From JAHJDO01 sp964437505 (GTDB taxonomy: Bacteria > JAHJDO01), in contig CAYTGU010000008.1 of NCBI GenBank assembly GCA_964437505.1, positions 1-64,000 of the forward strand: a DNA stretch of 64,000 bases. The letters run 5' to 3'. The notes under the pieces were generated by a model, which was not told the origin of the DNA, did no database searches, and was given only the letters and a program-made list of their open reading frames with translations. Positions 1-9,462 of this stretch are shown here, one piece after another. How positions within the stretch are numbered: position 1 is the first letter of the stretch; each line of letters starts with the position of its first letter. A program made the translations under genes and the position numbers.

Positions 1-100
1 AATAGTCAAGGTGAGACTAAGAAGATAGTTTTAAAAACTAAACTTATAATTCGAAGAAGTTGTGGAAGTAATAAAACATAAAGAAAGGAGTAAGAATCAT

Positions 101-931
101 ATGTCTAAACAAAAGTTCGCTTATGCAATATGGCCGTGGGGACTTAATACCAAGGAGCAGATGATACAGGCGCTTAAGGATATAAAAGAAGTTGGATTTA
201 CAAGGTTTGAAAGTGTAAGGAATGCGATAAATGTATTTAAAAACAATGCCCATGAATTTAAGACAATCACAGACGAATATGGCGTTTATCCGGTAAGCTT
301 TTATTTTCACCAGACAGGTGATGAGAAAGCCGATGTCGAAGAGGTAAAAAGTAAAATAGAATTTCTTAAAATAAATAATGTTCATCGGATAAGTGTACAA
401 GCACCAGGGAATTCAGGAAGAGCGGCGACTCAAGAAGAATTAGCACGTGTTTTGAAGACGATTGAAAAAATTAGCCATATCGCAAAAGAATACGATGTTA
501 TACCCTGTGTTCATCCGCATAATAACACAATGGTAATGTATGAGAATGAGATAGATTTTATTATGCAGAATACAGACCCGGAATATGTTTCTTTATGTCC
601 GGATACGGCACATTTAGTGCTCGGAAAATGTGATCCTGTGAAAATATTTAAAAGATATATAGATAGAATAAGATTCGTTCATTTAAAAGATGTAATTAAG
701 AGTACAAAAATGAAGGTCGTTGAAGGAGAAAACAAAGGTTTTGAAGTGTATAGTGATTTTCTCGAGTTGGGAAATGGGAATGTTGATTTTAAGTCCATTT
801 TTAAGCTATTAAAAGAGAATGGATATGACGATTATTTAACGCTAGAACTTGACAAATCGCGATCTACTAATAAAGAAAGCGCTTTTATAAGCAAAAAGTA
901 TCTGGAAGAGAAATTAGGTTTGAAAGTTTAA
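101..931 (+). CDS. Sugar phosphate isomerase/epimerase (xylose isomerase-like TIM barrel)
   Basis: A 276-residue protein of the AP endonuclease 2 / xylose isomerase-like TIM-barrel superfamily. Metal-site motifs are visible: HPH near residues 138-140, CPDTAH near 176-181, RFVHLKD near 201-207 and a late glutamate in LTLELD. Family members isomerise or epimerise sugars and inositol derivatives in the cytoplasm; the substrate cannot be read from sequence. The ATG at 101 is preferred over an in-frame ATG at 62 because aaaggag lies about 10 nt upstream and the family core begins right after it. It heads a + strand group with a DegT aminotransferase, a ceramidase-like hydrolase and a second TIM barrel, suggesting breakdown or modification of an unusual sugar. 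Confidence 0.85.
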   Translation: MSKQKFAYAIWPWGLNTKEQMIQALKDIKEVGFTRFESVRNAINVFKNNAHEFKTITDEYGVYPVSFYFHQTGDEKADVEEVKSKIEFLKINNVHRISVQAPGNSGRAATQEELARVLKTIEKISHIAKEYDVIPCVHPHNNTMVMYENEIDFIMQNTDPEYVSLCPDTAHLVLGKCDPVKIFKRYIDRIRFVHLKDVIKSTKMKVVEGENKGFEVYSDFLELGNGNVDFKSIFKLLKENGYDDYLTLELDKSRSTNKESAFISKKYLEEKLGLKV

Positions 932-932
932 G

Positions 933-1118
933 TATAAGAAGGTAACACAGAAAAAGGAAGTATCCACAAAGCATCTTCTTAACAGCAAAAATATTTTTGA
1001 AGCGCTATTAGAGATTGTGAGAAGTTGCGATAAAAACTACATTCAGAAACTTATTGCAGAAAGAGATTATGAAGAATTAGATATGTTCATAATTAAAAAT
1101 CCAATGAGTTTAAGATAA
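933..1118 (+). pseudogene. Possible C-terminal gene remnant between two sugar genes
   Basis: This stretch stays open in one frame from the end of the preceding gene to a TAA at 1116-1118. It reads like real protein (for example LLEIVRSCDKNYIQKLIAE), but there is no start codon with a ribosome binding site. It may be the tail of a decayed gene. I cannot name the family, and chance is possible for an open frame of about 60 codons in AT-rich DNA. Confidence 0.3.
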
Positions 1119-1157
1119 TAAAACATAATTTAAAAATTGATAAGGAGGGAATATAAA

Positions 1158-2414
1158 ATGAATTTAGCAATTAAAGGTGGTAAAAAAGTAGCGTCAGAAG
1201 GATTAAAAACGCAATGGCCTGTTTTTGATAAAAAAGAGGAGAAAGCGCTAATTGAAGTACTTCGTAGCGGTAAGTGGTGGCGAGGTGCTTATAAGGACCA
1301 GAATGACTCTAAAGTAGGTCAGTTTGAGAAGTCATTTGCTGAATTTTCCGATGCCAAGTATGGGATAGCTGTGGTAAATGGAAGCGCAGCTATAGAACTG
1401 GCGTTAAAAGCAGGAGGGATAGAAGCAGGGGATGAGGTAATTGTACCGGCAGCTACATTTATTTCTACAGCTACTTCCGTAGTTATGATCAATGCAATCC
1501 CAATCTTTGTTGATATTGAACCGGAAACTTATCAAATATCACCTGAGGCAATAGAATCAGCAATTACTGAGAAAACAAAAGCAATTATTCCTGTTCATTA
1601 TGGCGGATATCCTGCTGATATGGATAGGATAATGGAGATTGCTAAAAAGCATAATCTTTTAGTCATAGAAGATGCAGCCGAGGCTCATGGTTCAGAGTGG
1701 CGCGGTCGCAAGGTAGGAGCGATTGGTAATATGGGAACATTCAGCTTTCAGATGGGCAAGCCTTTAACCTGCGGGGAAGGGGGGATAGTGCTTACCGATG
1801 ATGAAGAATTAGCAGGTAAATGTTACGCTTATCATCACATTGGTAGATTCCGCGGAGCACCAACCTATGAACATGCTCTTTGTGGGTGGAACTATCGGAT
1901 GACGGAATTTCAGGGAGCGATTCTTTTAAGTCAACTTAATCGTTTGCCAGAGCAGACAGAAATTAGATATAAAAATGGGGAATATTTGGCGCAATTATTA
2001 AGTAAGATTGAAGGTGTTTCCGCTTTAAAAAGAGACTCTCGCATTACCAAAAGAGGTTATTACATTTATTTTATTCGCTACAACGGAAAAGAATTTGGAG
2101 GCTTATCAAGGGATAAGTTTATAGAAACATTAAAGGCAGAGGGAATATCAGCAAGTACAGCTCATAACCAACCCCTCTATAAAAATTCTGTATTTCAGGA
2201 GATGAACTTCGGAAGGACTGGTTGTCCCATCAGTTGTCCATTGTATGGGAAGAAGATTGATTATTCTCAGGTGAAATGCCCGGTAGCAGAACGGGTATTT
2301 GAATCGGAAGTAATTGCTCTTGGTAAGGACTTTCTCATAGAAAAGGAAAATGTTGATTTAATTATAGAGGCAATTAAAAAGATTAAAAAGTATCAAAAAG
2401 AGATAAAATATTGA
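1158..2414 (+). CDS. DegT/DnrJ/EryC1/StrS family aminotransferase
   Basis: A 418-residue PLP-dependent fold-type I enzyme of the sugar aminotransferase family. EDAAEAHGS lies near residues 171-179, and the PLP lysine is in SFQMGKPLTCGEGG near residue 201, so it looks catalytically competent. Members transfer an amino group from glutamate or glutamine to a keto-sugar; a few act as dehydratases or on cyclitols. Start at 1158: taaggaggg precedes it by about 8 nt, which makes an in-frame ATG at 1137 unlikely. It lies between a sugar isomerase and a ceramidase-like hydrolase in the same orientation, suggesting a small amino-sugar or aminocyclitol pathway. The substrate is not determinable. Confidence 0.92.
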   Translation: MNLAIKGGKKVASEGLKTQWPVFDKKEEKALIEVLRSGKWWRGAYKDQNDSKVGQFEKSFAEFSDAKYGIAVVNGSAAIELALKAGGIEAGDEVIVPAATFISTATSVVMINAIPIFVDIEPETYQISPEAIESAITEKTKAIIPVHYGGYPADMDRIMEIAKKHNLLVIEDAAEAHGSEWRGRKVGAIGNMGTFSFQMGKPLTCGEGGIVLTDDEELAGKCYAYHHIGRFRGAPTYEHALCGWNYRMTEFQGAILLSQLNRLPEQTEIRYKNGEYLAQLLSKIEGVSALKRDSRITKRGYYIYFIRYNGKEFGGLSRDKFIETLKAEGISASTAHNQPLYKNSVFQEMNFGRTGCPISCPLYGKKIDYSQVKCPVAERVFESEVIALGKDFLIEKENVDLIIEAIKKIKKYQKEIKY

Positions 2415-2461
2415 AAAGATTAACTTTCCAAGCTAAACTATAACCAATTGTAGGAGGAATT

Positions 2462-3805
2462 ATGTCTGTTGAACAAAGTATAATTAAATTCGGTTTTGGC
2501 CGCAAAGATGTTACTCCAGATCCTTCTGTAAGGCTTGGAGGTTATGGAATTGAAATAAGGCCTGCCAAAATTATCAATGATAGACTTAATGCAACATCCA
2601 TTTTTATTAATAAGGGTAAAAAAAAAATAATATTAATTAGCTTGGATTGGTTGGGGATTGAAGAAGAGGATGTTGACGCAATACAGGAAGCAATCAATAC
2701 TGAAACAGGAATATCCAAGCAGAATATTATTATTACCGCTATACATTCACATACAGCTCCAAACACAATAGGAATGCCAGGATGGGGTAACAAAGAAACA
2801 AAATATATTGAAAAAATAATACCGGAGATAGTTGCTTCTGCTGTTGAAGCTTCAAAAAATCTTCGACCGGTTAAAATTGGAGTCGGCTCAATTTACTCAG
2901 AGACCGGCGTAAACAGAAGAGAAGTCAGAAAGGACGGCACTATCTCCTTCGATGGCGACCCGGGAGGGTCATTTGACCCAGAAATGACAGTAATTTCATT
3001 TAAGGATAAAAACGGGATTGCCGGAATGATTGTTCACTATGGTGCACACGCCACAGCTTTTGGAACTGCCGCTGTAGTTTCAAGAGATTGGCCAGGTATC
3101 ATGACTGACAGGATTGAGAAACAGATTAAAGCTCCTGTTATGTTTATCAATGGTTCTATTGGCGATACTGGTCCCAGAACTAGTTCTTTCCAAAAAAATG
3201 GTTTGTTTTCGGCTGGCGTAGGTGACGGGATTGATTCTATAAGAGAAGTTGGCTATAGGGCTGCAGCAGATGCATTGAATGCCTTTGTTAAGATAAAAAA
3301 ATACTCCGATGACATTATTTTAAATATCATTACAGAGGAAGTTTTATTTCCTTATGCTCCTTTACATGATTCAGAAAAAGCTAAACGTGAAATTATAAAA
3401 CTTGAACCAGATAAAAATAAATATGGCACTCCAATGTACATGTACAATCATTGGAATGCTGTTATAAGAGAGCATGAAAAACCTGAGCAAGAGAGAGCAA
3501 AAGGCAAAAATTATTTGCAATCAATTCTCCGGCTTGGAGATATCGTTCTTATCCCTTTCCCTGGAGAATTATTTTCAGAGATTGCTCTAAGAATCAGAAA
3601 ATTAAGCCCTTTTCAATATACTTTATGTTCTAGTCTTGCTAATGATTACATAGGCTATATCCCGACAAGGGAGGCAAGACATAGAGGCGGATATGAAGTA
3701 TGGTGTGCAGACCACTTTGTATATGGCTATGGATTGGCTGAAAATATTGACGACATTATAGTTAAAGATGTATTAGAACGATTGGGTAGATTGAAAATTA
3801 ATTGA
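2462..3805 (+). CDS. Neutral/alkaline ceramidase N-terminal-like hydrolase
   Basis: A 447-residue protein resembling the N-terminal catalytic domain of neutral/alkaline non-lysosomal ceramidases. Evidence is the opening GFGRKDVTPDP, the metal-binding HSHTAP near residues 94-99, GAHATA near 196, FINGSIGDTGPR, and FPGELFSEIA toward the C terminus. True ceramidases are longer and have a C-terminal beta domain, which is absent here. Many bacterial homologues of this length occur in carbohydrate loci with unknown substrates. No signal peptide is visible, so it is probably cytoplasmic. It is preceded by taggagga and follows the aminotransferase by 47 nt, so cotranscription is likely. An amidase or esterase role is inferred. 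Confidence 0.8.
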   Translation: MSVEQSIIKFGFGRKDVTPDPSVRLGGYGIEIRPAKIINDRLNATSIFINKGKKKIILISLDWLGIEEEDVDAIQEAINTETGISKQNIIITAIHSHTAPNTIGMPGWGNKETKYIEKIIPEIVASAVEASKNLRPVKIGVGSIYSETGVNRREVRKDGTISFDGDPGGSFDPEMTVISFKDKNGIAGMIVHYGAHATAFGTAAVVSRDWPGIMTDRIEKQIKAPVMFINGSIGDTGPRTSSFQKNGLFSAGVGDGIDSIREVGYRAAADALNAFVKIKKYSDDIILNIITEEVLFPYAPLHDSEKAKREIIKLEPDKNKYGTPMYMYNHWNAVIREHEKPEQERAKGKNYLQSILRLGDIVLIPFPGELFSEIALRIRKLSPFQYTLCSSLANDYIGYIPTREARHRGGYEVWCADHFVYGYGLAENIDDIIVKDVLERLGRLKIN

Positions 3806-3819
3806 TTGTTGCATAGTAT

Positions 3820-3848
3820 TTGACAATAAACCTTTACTAAAATATATA
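3820..3848 (+). promoter_or_regulatory. Predicted sigma70-type promoter upstream of the second TIM barrel
   Basis: TTGACA at 3820-3825 and TATATA at 3843-3848 are separated by exactly 17 bp. The next gene starts at 3989, giving a leader of about 130 nt. The leader holds no ORF or riboswitch that I recognise. Confidence 0.55.
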
Positions 3849-3988
3849 AACTAATTAGGGGAAAATGGCCCCCAAATGCAAAAATTCATAGTAATTGGTT
3901 GCTTTTAGCAAGTTAGGCATTCCCCGTACCATTGAATGAGAAAATCAAGATAGCCTTAGATAATAAAAAAACTAAATAGGAGAAAACA

Positions 3989-4789
3989 ATGAAACCAGCA
4001 ATTTTTACCTCATTTGACAAAGCGCTTCCATTTGCCAAAGTGATTCCGATGATCAGCAAGGCAGGATTTGAGGTCGTGGCTCTCGGCGGCAACATCCAAA
4101 ATTCGGGTTACATCACGAAGGAACAAAGAGCTACAACGCGAAAACTACTTAAGGAATATGGCATGACGATTGACTCTCTGCATGCCCCTTTCCCTGAAGG
4201 TGACCGACTGTTTTCGCTTAATGAGACAGAGCGCTTAGAGTCTATTCGCCAATGTCAAATCGCTATAGATACGGCAGCAGAACTGGATGGCAAGATTGTG
4301 GTTATTCACCTCATTCAGCCGTATGGCATACCGCAAGGTAAAGTTCGCAACAAAATGATTGAGCAGGGACGTCGGAGCGTGAGCATACTGGCAGCGTATG
4401 CGGATGCTCGGGGGGTAAAACTGGCAATGGAAAACGGGCAAAAAGACGAATATGATCAGGTCTTGATAAACTTTTTGTCCGAATTCAATGATGACCACGT
4501 CGGACTCTGTTACGATTCAGGTCACGAGAACGTCCGTGGGACGTGTTTCACATTGCTTGAACAATTTGGTAACAGACTACTTACTGTCCATATCCACGAT
4601 AACAATGGAACGGATACCCATGTTCTACCTTTTGAGGGTGCGATTGACTGGGAACAGTTTCGAAAAGTATTTCATGGACTTCGCTATTCAGGCAACCTTC
4701 TTCTTGAAGCGGATATCAAAAATTCTCAATTTAAGGATCCTGCCGTCTTTCTATCGCAAGCGAGAAAACGTGCCGAAAGGCTTATTTGA
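3989..4789 (+). CDS. Sugar phosphate isomerase/epimerase, second TIM barrel
   Basis: A 266-residue TIM-barrel protein of the same superfamily as the first gene in the window. Seen are VVIHLIQP near residue 105, LAMENGQ near 147, GLCYDSGHE near 172, VHIHDNNG near 201 and a C-terminal LLLEADI; together these give the usual Glu/Asp/His metal ligands. An aggagaaaac site precedes the ATG at 3989. The gene is visibly richer in G+C than its neighbours (for example cgtcggagcgtgagc), which suggests separate acquisition. The substrate is unknown. It has its own predicted promoter rather than depending on the upstream group. Confidence 0.85.
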   Translation: MKPAIFTSFDKALPFAKVIPMISKAGFEVVALGGNIQNSGYITKEQRATTRKLLKEYGMTIDSLHAPFPEGDRLFSLNETERLESIRQCQIAIDTAAELDGKIVVIHLIQPYGIPQGKVRNKMIEQGRRSVSILAAYADARGVKLAMENGQKDEYDQVLINFLSEFNDDHVGLCYDSGHENVRGTCFTLLEQFGNRLLTVHIHDNNGTDTHVLPFEGAIDWEQFRKVFHGLRYSGNLLLEADIKNSQFKDPAVFLSQARKRAERLI

Positions 4790-4845
4790 GTTATATATTA
4801 TTAACCAATGCAGCTTTTCCAATATGTTGTAGATTATACATAAAT

Positions 4846-4874
4846 TTGAAAATATTATATGATAGTTATATAAT
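4846..4874 (+). promoter_or_regulatory. Predicted sigma70-type promoter for the PHP gene
   Basis: TTGAAA at 4846-4851, a 17-bp AT-rich spacer and a consensus TATAAT at 4869-4874. The PHP gene starts 56 nt downstream at 4930. Confidence 0.6.
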
Positions 4875-4929
4875 TAGGCTGATTATTGCAGATAACAGCG
4901 AAATGGCATTCTCTAAGGAATAAATTACT

Positions 4930-5778
4930 ATGTATGTAGATTTGCATATCCACTCATGCGCCTCTGACGGAACATTTACGGCAGAGGAAATTATAGATAA
5001 ATGTATAAATAATAATATAACTCTATTCTCTGTTACAGATCATAATTCTATTGCAAGCAATTCAGAAATACACCAAGTTATAGAATCAAAAGAAATATCA
5101 TATATTCCCGGAGTTGAGATTTCATCAACACTCAAAGGCAAGGATTTCCACATCACAGTTTATGGGTTTGATGAAACCAACAAAGAATTGAGAGAGCTTT
5201 TGAGAAGACATACTCAAGACGTAGAAGGAAACTTTTGCGATAAGTTTATAAAAAGTTTTTCAAGCAAAATTCCTCAGCTTAGCCTGGAAGAATTTAATGC
5301 ATATTCATATGATCCCAGGAGAGGAGGGATTAAATTACTAAATTATTTACTGGATAAAAATGTGATCAAAAATCTTGATGAGTATTTTCTTCTTGCAGGA
5401 GATTTTATTTCAAGATTCAGAATATTTTCTACACCGCATGAAGTAATAGATATTGCGAGAAAGTCTGGAGGATATCCGTTCTTAGCGCATCCTCCCGCTT
5501 ACTATAGTTGCCTTGATCATTTCCCCGAGAAAGAGCTTGATGAATGGCGTGAGTGGGGAATCACAGGGATAGAGTGTTATTCTCCATATTTCAGAGAGGG
5601 AGAAAACGAGAAATACATTCAATATTGCATTAAAAATAGCCTCCTCATTTCAGGGGGCTCTGACTATCACGGTACATTTACCGAAAGAAAACTTGGTTCA
5701 CAGCAGATTACACCTAATATGATTAATCTGGGGAATATACGCATTATTAATGAGCATGCATCTATGTTACAGGCTTAA
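4930..5778 (+). CDS. PHP domain phosphoesterase
   Basis: A 282-residue PHP-superfamily metal-dependent phosphoesterase. The N terminus carries DLHIHSCASDGTF, then VTDHNSI near residue 40, VEIS near 63, HPPAY near 190 and GGSDYHG near 247, which are the conserved His/Asp/Glu metal ligands. Homologues include nucleoside-3',5'-bisphosphate phosphatases (RnmV/TrpH type) and other small phosphoesterases. The insert between residues 70 and 170 is diverged, so the substrate is left open. It is convergent with the next gene, and the two 3' ends overlap by 17 bp. Confidence 0.88.
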   Translation: MYVDLHIHSCASDGTFTAEEIIDKCINNNITLFSVTDHNSIASNSEIHQVIESKEISYIPGVEISSTLKGKDFHITVYGFDETNKELRELLRRHTQDVEGNFCDKFIKSFSSKIPQLSLEEFNAYSYDPRRGGIKLLNYLLDKNVIKNLDEYFLLAGDFISRFRIFSTPHEVIDIARKSGGYPFLAHPPAYYSCLDHFPEKELDEWREWGITGIECYSPYFREGENEKYIQYCIKNSLLISGGSDYHGTFTERKLGSQQITPNMINLGNIRIINEHASMLQA

Positions 5779-6388
5779 ACTTTATATGTAACTTTTGTTT
5801 TTCCAGATATATATGTTCAATTCTTCTTTCAATCTTTCTAAATTCAGGGTTGTTTTCCAGTCCTTTAACTAAGCTAGAAGCAATTTTGTCTCTTAATTCT
5901 TTAGAAGGTGTCTTGAATCCCATTACATTGCATCTGTCTATTTCCAGTTTTAATAAGCTATCCTTCATAATCAGTTTTCCGGAAAGATCTCCATTAATAT
6001 ATCTTTTCATAAATGGTATGGAAAATTTAATGTTGATTTTGTCTCCCGTAAAATCAACGTAAGCTCTATTCTTAAACTGGGGATTAGAGGCAATAAGCAG
6101 ATTTAAATCTCTATCAGTAAGAACAAATTCTCCCCCTTTTTGTGATATGGATTTTAAACCTTTGATCCTTCCTTTTATATCCCTATCTTCCCCGGATAAG
6201 AAAGATACTTGCTCAATTTGAATTGGTTCATTTGAGCTGTATTTTACAAATTTACTTCGCACAAAGAAGAGCAGTGCTCCAACCGATATCGCAACAAACA
6301 GCACCAGTCCCCCACAACCTATGAGACCCCAGAAAAAACAACCTTTTTTCTTTTTTTTCTCGCTTTCTGCCTGAATATATTTTTCCAT
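5762..6388 (-). CDS. Single-pass membrane protein of unknown function
   Basis: A 208-residue protein with a short charged N terminus (a KKKKK run), one transmembrane helix near residues 18-43 containing a Cys/Gly-rich GCFFWGLIGCGG, and a soluble C-terminal part of about 160 residues. I do not recognise the family. It follows hisF by 9 nt and has taggaggtaatt before its ATG, so it is probably the last gene of the purL-hisF transcript. The C-terminal part is predicted to lie outside the membrane by the positive-inside rule. Confidence 0.75.
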   Translation of the reverse strand: MEKYIQAESEKKKKKGCFFWGLIGCGGLVLFVAISVGALLFFVRSKFVKYSSNEPIQIEQVSFLSGEDRDIKGRIKGLKSISQKGGEFVLTDRDLNLLIASNPQFKNRAYVDFTGDKINIKFSIPFMKRYINGDLSGKLIMKDSLLKLEIDRCNVMGFKTPSKELRDKIASSLVKGLENNPEFRKIERRIEHIYLEKQKLHIKFKPVT

Positions 6389-6397
6389 AATTACCTC

Positions 6398-7168
6398 CTA
6401 TATTCTTACAGGGATACCTTTATCCTGTAAATATCGTTTTACCTCAGGAATTGTAAGCTCTCCAAAATGAAATACCGAAGCGCATAGGACATTAGCTGCT
6501 TTAGCCTGGATTATGACTTCATAAAGATCCTCTAGTTTTCCTGCACCGCCAGAGGCGGTAACAGGAATTGAGACTGCTTCTGCTACTGCTTTGGTCATCT
6601 CAATATCGTACCCCTCTTTTGTGCCATCCGCATCCTTGCTTGTTAGGAGAATTTCTCCCGCGCCCAACTGCTCCACTTTTTTTGCCCATTCAACCACATC
6701 CATGTCAGCCGATTCCCCTCCACCCATAATCACAAGCTCTAATCTCGGACGGCTACCCTCAGATGGATTTTTCTTCCCGTCAATGGCAACAATAATTCTT
6801 TCTTTGCCAAATTTTTCAGCAGCATCTTTGATTAAAGAGAGATTTTTAACAGCAGATGTATTAACAGATACTTTGTTTACTCCCAGATCAAAAAGAGTCT
6901 GCATGTCGCCTAAATTTCTTATGCCTCCACCAACACAAAATGGCACAGTGGTCACATCTTTTACCTTCTTTACCCAATCCAAGCGTGTTGCTCTTGTCTC
7001 AACAGAAGCAGCTATATCTAAAAAAACAAGTTCATCTGCGCCTGCGTTACAATAAGCAATTGCTGCTTCTACAGGATCACGTGCATCTTTTAATTCAACA
7101 AACTTTACACCTTTAACTACACGTCCGTCTTTTATATCCAGACATGGGATTATTTTTACTTGCTGCAT
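6398..7168 (-). CDS. hisF: Imidazole glycerol phosphate synthase cyclase subunit HisF
   Basis: HisF with HisH converts PRFAR and glutamine-derived ammonia to imidazole glycerol phosphate and AICAR in histidine biosynthesis. The 256-residue length is typical. The catalytic Asp11 is in IIPCLDIKDGRVVKG and the second catalytic Asp in IVAIDGKK near 130; FCVGGGIR and VTASGGAGK are the phosphate-binding loops of the (beta/alpha)8 barrel. The start is placed at MQQVKIIP (7168), giving the usual HisF N terminus; an upstream in-frame ATG at 7225 would run into purL. It lies 20 nt after purL. No other his gene is nearby, although the AICAR it releases feeds purine synthesis. Confidence 0.97.
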   Translation of the reverse strand: MQQVKIIPCLDIKDGRVVKGVKFVELKDARDPVEAAIAYCNAGADELVFLDIAASVETRATRLDWVKKVKDVTTVPFCVGGGIRNLGDMQTLFDLGVNKVSVNTSAVKNLSLIKDAAEKFGKERIIVAIDGKKNPSEGSRPRLELVIMGGGESADMDVVEWAKKVEQLGAGEILLTSKDADGTKEGYDIEMTKAVAEAVSIPVTASGGAGKLEDLYEVIIQAKAANVLCASVFHFGELTIPEVKRYLQDKGIPVRI

Positions 7169-7188
7169 CGTTATATTATCCTTTCTTT

Positions 7189-9429
7189 TTATTTTTCTAA
7201 TCTTCGTGGAATTGCGTTCCTCCATGTATCGCTTAATTCTTTAACAGAAATATCTATAATGCTTTCCTGCTTGTCTTTAACTACCAGATTCTCTCCACTG
7301 ACCTCTCCAAGAATAGCATATGCAATGGAATGTTTCTGAATTATTTTTTCCAGAAGATCCATTTTGTCTTTATTTAAGGAAACCACTATTCTGGAAGGAG
7401 CTTCTCCAAATAAAATTTCGTCCATTCTTATATCATTGTTTTTTAAGCCATCCAATTCTATTACAGCGCCAAGCATTTTGTTTGGACTTGAGATGCATGA
7501 TTCAGTCAAAGTTACAGCTAAGCCGCCTTCTGAACAATCATGAGCGGAATTAATAATATCTGATTCAATTGCCTCAAGACATGTTTTCTGAACGGACTTC
7601 TCTGTTTGCATATCTATCTGAGGATTGCCTTTTTTCTGATTGTGAACCATATACAAATATTCACTCCCCGAAAGGTCAGCCTTGTTTTTACCTAAAAGAA
7701 CTATTACGTCACCCTCATTCTTGAACTCCTGAGTAATATGTTTGTCTGCATCGTCTATCAACCCTATCATTCCTACCATAGGAGTCGGGTCTATCGATCC
7801 TTTAGGATTCTCATTATAGAAACTCACATTACCACTTACAACAGGTGTATCTAAAGCCCTGCACGCTGAAGAAAGTCCTTCTATGCATTTTTTAAACTGC
7901 CAGTAATTTTCCGGCTTCATCGGATTGCCGAAATTCAAGCCGTCAGTAATAGCAAGAGGTCTTCCCCCTGAACAGACTATATTTCTTGCCGCTTCCGAAA
8001 CAGCCATCATCGCACCGTTATAAGGATTCAAGTAACAATATCTCCCGTTGCAATCCACGCTTATTGCTAAAGCCTTTTTAGTGCCTTTAATTTTAACTAC
8101 AGCTGCATCTGAACCTGCTCCAACTATAACTTCATCCTTATCTATAGCAGTAAAGTTTTTATATGCTGATTCTTTGCTTGCAATAGTTGGAGAATCAAGC
8201 AGTTGCAACAACACTTTATCGAAATCATCTGGTTCTGTTATAGATTTTCTATCCAGATTTTGAGCATCTTTTAAGTAAGAAGGCTCTTTAGCATCTCTAT
8301 CATACAAAGGCGCTTTTTCCGTAAGAGCTTGTGGCGGAATTTCGCAAACCACTACCCCATTTTCTTTAACTCTCATCATTTTATCATCTGTAACCTTCCC
8401 GATTTTTACCGCGTTGATATTCCATTTTTTTAATATATCTAACGCCTCCTTTTCCTTTCCGTCTTTTAATATAGCAAGCATTCTTTCTTGAGATTCAGAC
8501 AAAAGGATTTCATAGGGAGTCATTCCTTTTTCTCTTTGAGGAACTAAGGCAACATCTATCTCGATACCCGTTCCGCTTCTTGAGGCTGTTTCGCAGGATG
8601 AGCAGGTAAGCCCGGCGGCTCCCATATCCTGCATCCCTGCAACAAGTCCTTGTTCTATTAGTTCCAGACACGCCTCTCTCAATCGTCTCCCGAGTTCTGC
8701 GTCACCTATAGCAACACTGCTTGTATCAGAGGCAGATTCCTCAGTAATTTCCTTGGATGCAAAACTCGCTCCGCCTACCCCGTCTCTGCCTGTATCTCCC
8801 CCTATGTAATATACGGAATTTCCTATTCCTGATGCAGCGCCTCTTGCAATATCCTTATGTTTTACAATTCCTATAGCAAAAGCGTTAACCAGAGGATTTC
8901 CTTCATAGCTTTCGTCAAAATAGCTGTCGCCACCAACAGCATTAATCTCTGCAGTATTAGCATAATGAGCCAGTCCCCTGATTACCTCTTTGAATAAGAA
9001 TTTAACCTTCTCATTATCTAAACTTCCAAATCTCAATGCACCTAAACCTGCAACGGGTCTTGCTCCCATTGTAAATATATCCCTTAAACATCCACCTATA
9101 CCTGTAGCAGATGCCTCAAATGGTTCCACTGCCGAAGGATGGTTATGCGATTCTATCTTGAAGGCTACGCCCAATCCATCTCCTATATCAACAATTCCCG
9201 TATTTTCCTCACCTGCACCAACCAATACCTGTTTACCTTTGGTTGGAAAAAGCTTGAATAACTTGCGTGAATTCTTGTAACTGCAATGTTCACTCCACAT
9301 AGCTGAAAAAACCCCTAATTCTGTAAAATTCGGCTCTCTGCCCATGAGCTTTTTGATCTGCTCAAACTCCTGCTCAGTAAGCCCTAAACCTTTTGCTGCT
9401 TCCACATCAACTTTAACTGCGCTTTCCAT
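7189..9429 (-). CDS. purL: Phosphoribosylformylglycinamidine synthase subunit PurL
   Basis: PurL converts FGAR to FGAM, working with PurQ and PurS, in purine biosynthesis. At 746 residues it is the small bacterial type that lacks fused PurS and PurQ parts. Motifs include SEHCSYKNSRK near residue 46, the ATP/Mg region ESHNHPSA, GGDTGRDGVGG, MQDMGAAGL, VVSGNVSFYNE and HDCSEGGLAV. Both AIRS-like halves are present and no break is seen. A clear aaaggagagc site precedes the ATG at 9429. It lies directly upstream of hisF. Confidence 0.97.
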   Translation of the reverse strand: MESAVKVDVEAAKGLGLTEQEFEQIKKLMGREPNFTELGVFSAMWSEHCSYKNSRKLFKLFPTKGKQVLVGAGEENTGIVDIGDGLGVAFKIESHNHPSAVEPFEASATGIGGCLRDIFTMGARPVAGLGALRFGSLDNEKVKFLFKEVIRGLAHYANTAEINAVGGDSYFDESYEGNPLVNAFAIGIVKHKDIARGAASGIGNSVYYIGGDTGRDGVGGASFASKEITEESASDTSSVAIGDAELGRRLREACLELIEQGLVAGMQDMGAAGLTCSSCETASRSGTGIEIDVALVPQREKGMTPYEILLSESQERMLAILKDGKEKEALDILKKWNINAVKIGKVTDDKMMRVKENGVVVCEIPPQALTEKAPLYDRDAKEPSYLKDAQNLDRKSITEPDDFDKVLLQLLDSPTIASKESAYKNFTAIDKDEVIVGAGSDAAVVKIKGTKKALAISVDCNGRYCYLNPYNGAMMAVSEAARNIVCSGGRPLAITDGLNFGNPMKPENYWQFKKCIEGLSSACRALDTPVVSGNVSFYNENPKGSIDPTPMVGMIGLIDDADKHITQEFKNEGDVIVLLGKNKADLSGSEYLYMVHNQKKGNPQIDMQTEKSVQKTCLEAIESDIINSAHDCSEGGLAVTLTESCISSPNKMLGAVIELDGLKNNDIRMDEILFGEAPSRIVVSLNKDKMDLLEKIIQKHSIAYAILGEVSGENLVVKDKQESIIDISVKELSDTWRNAIPRRLEK

Positions 9430-9462
9430 TACATGCTCTCCTTTTAGATTTTTATTTCAATT

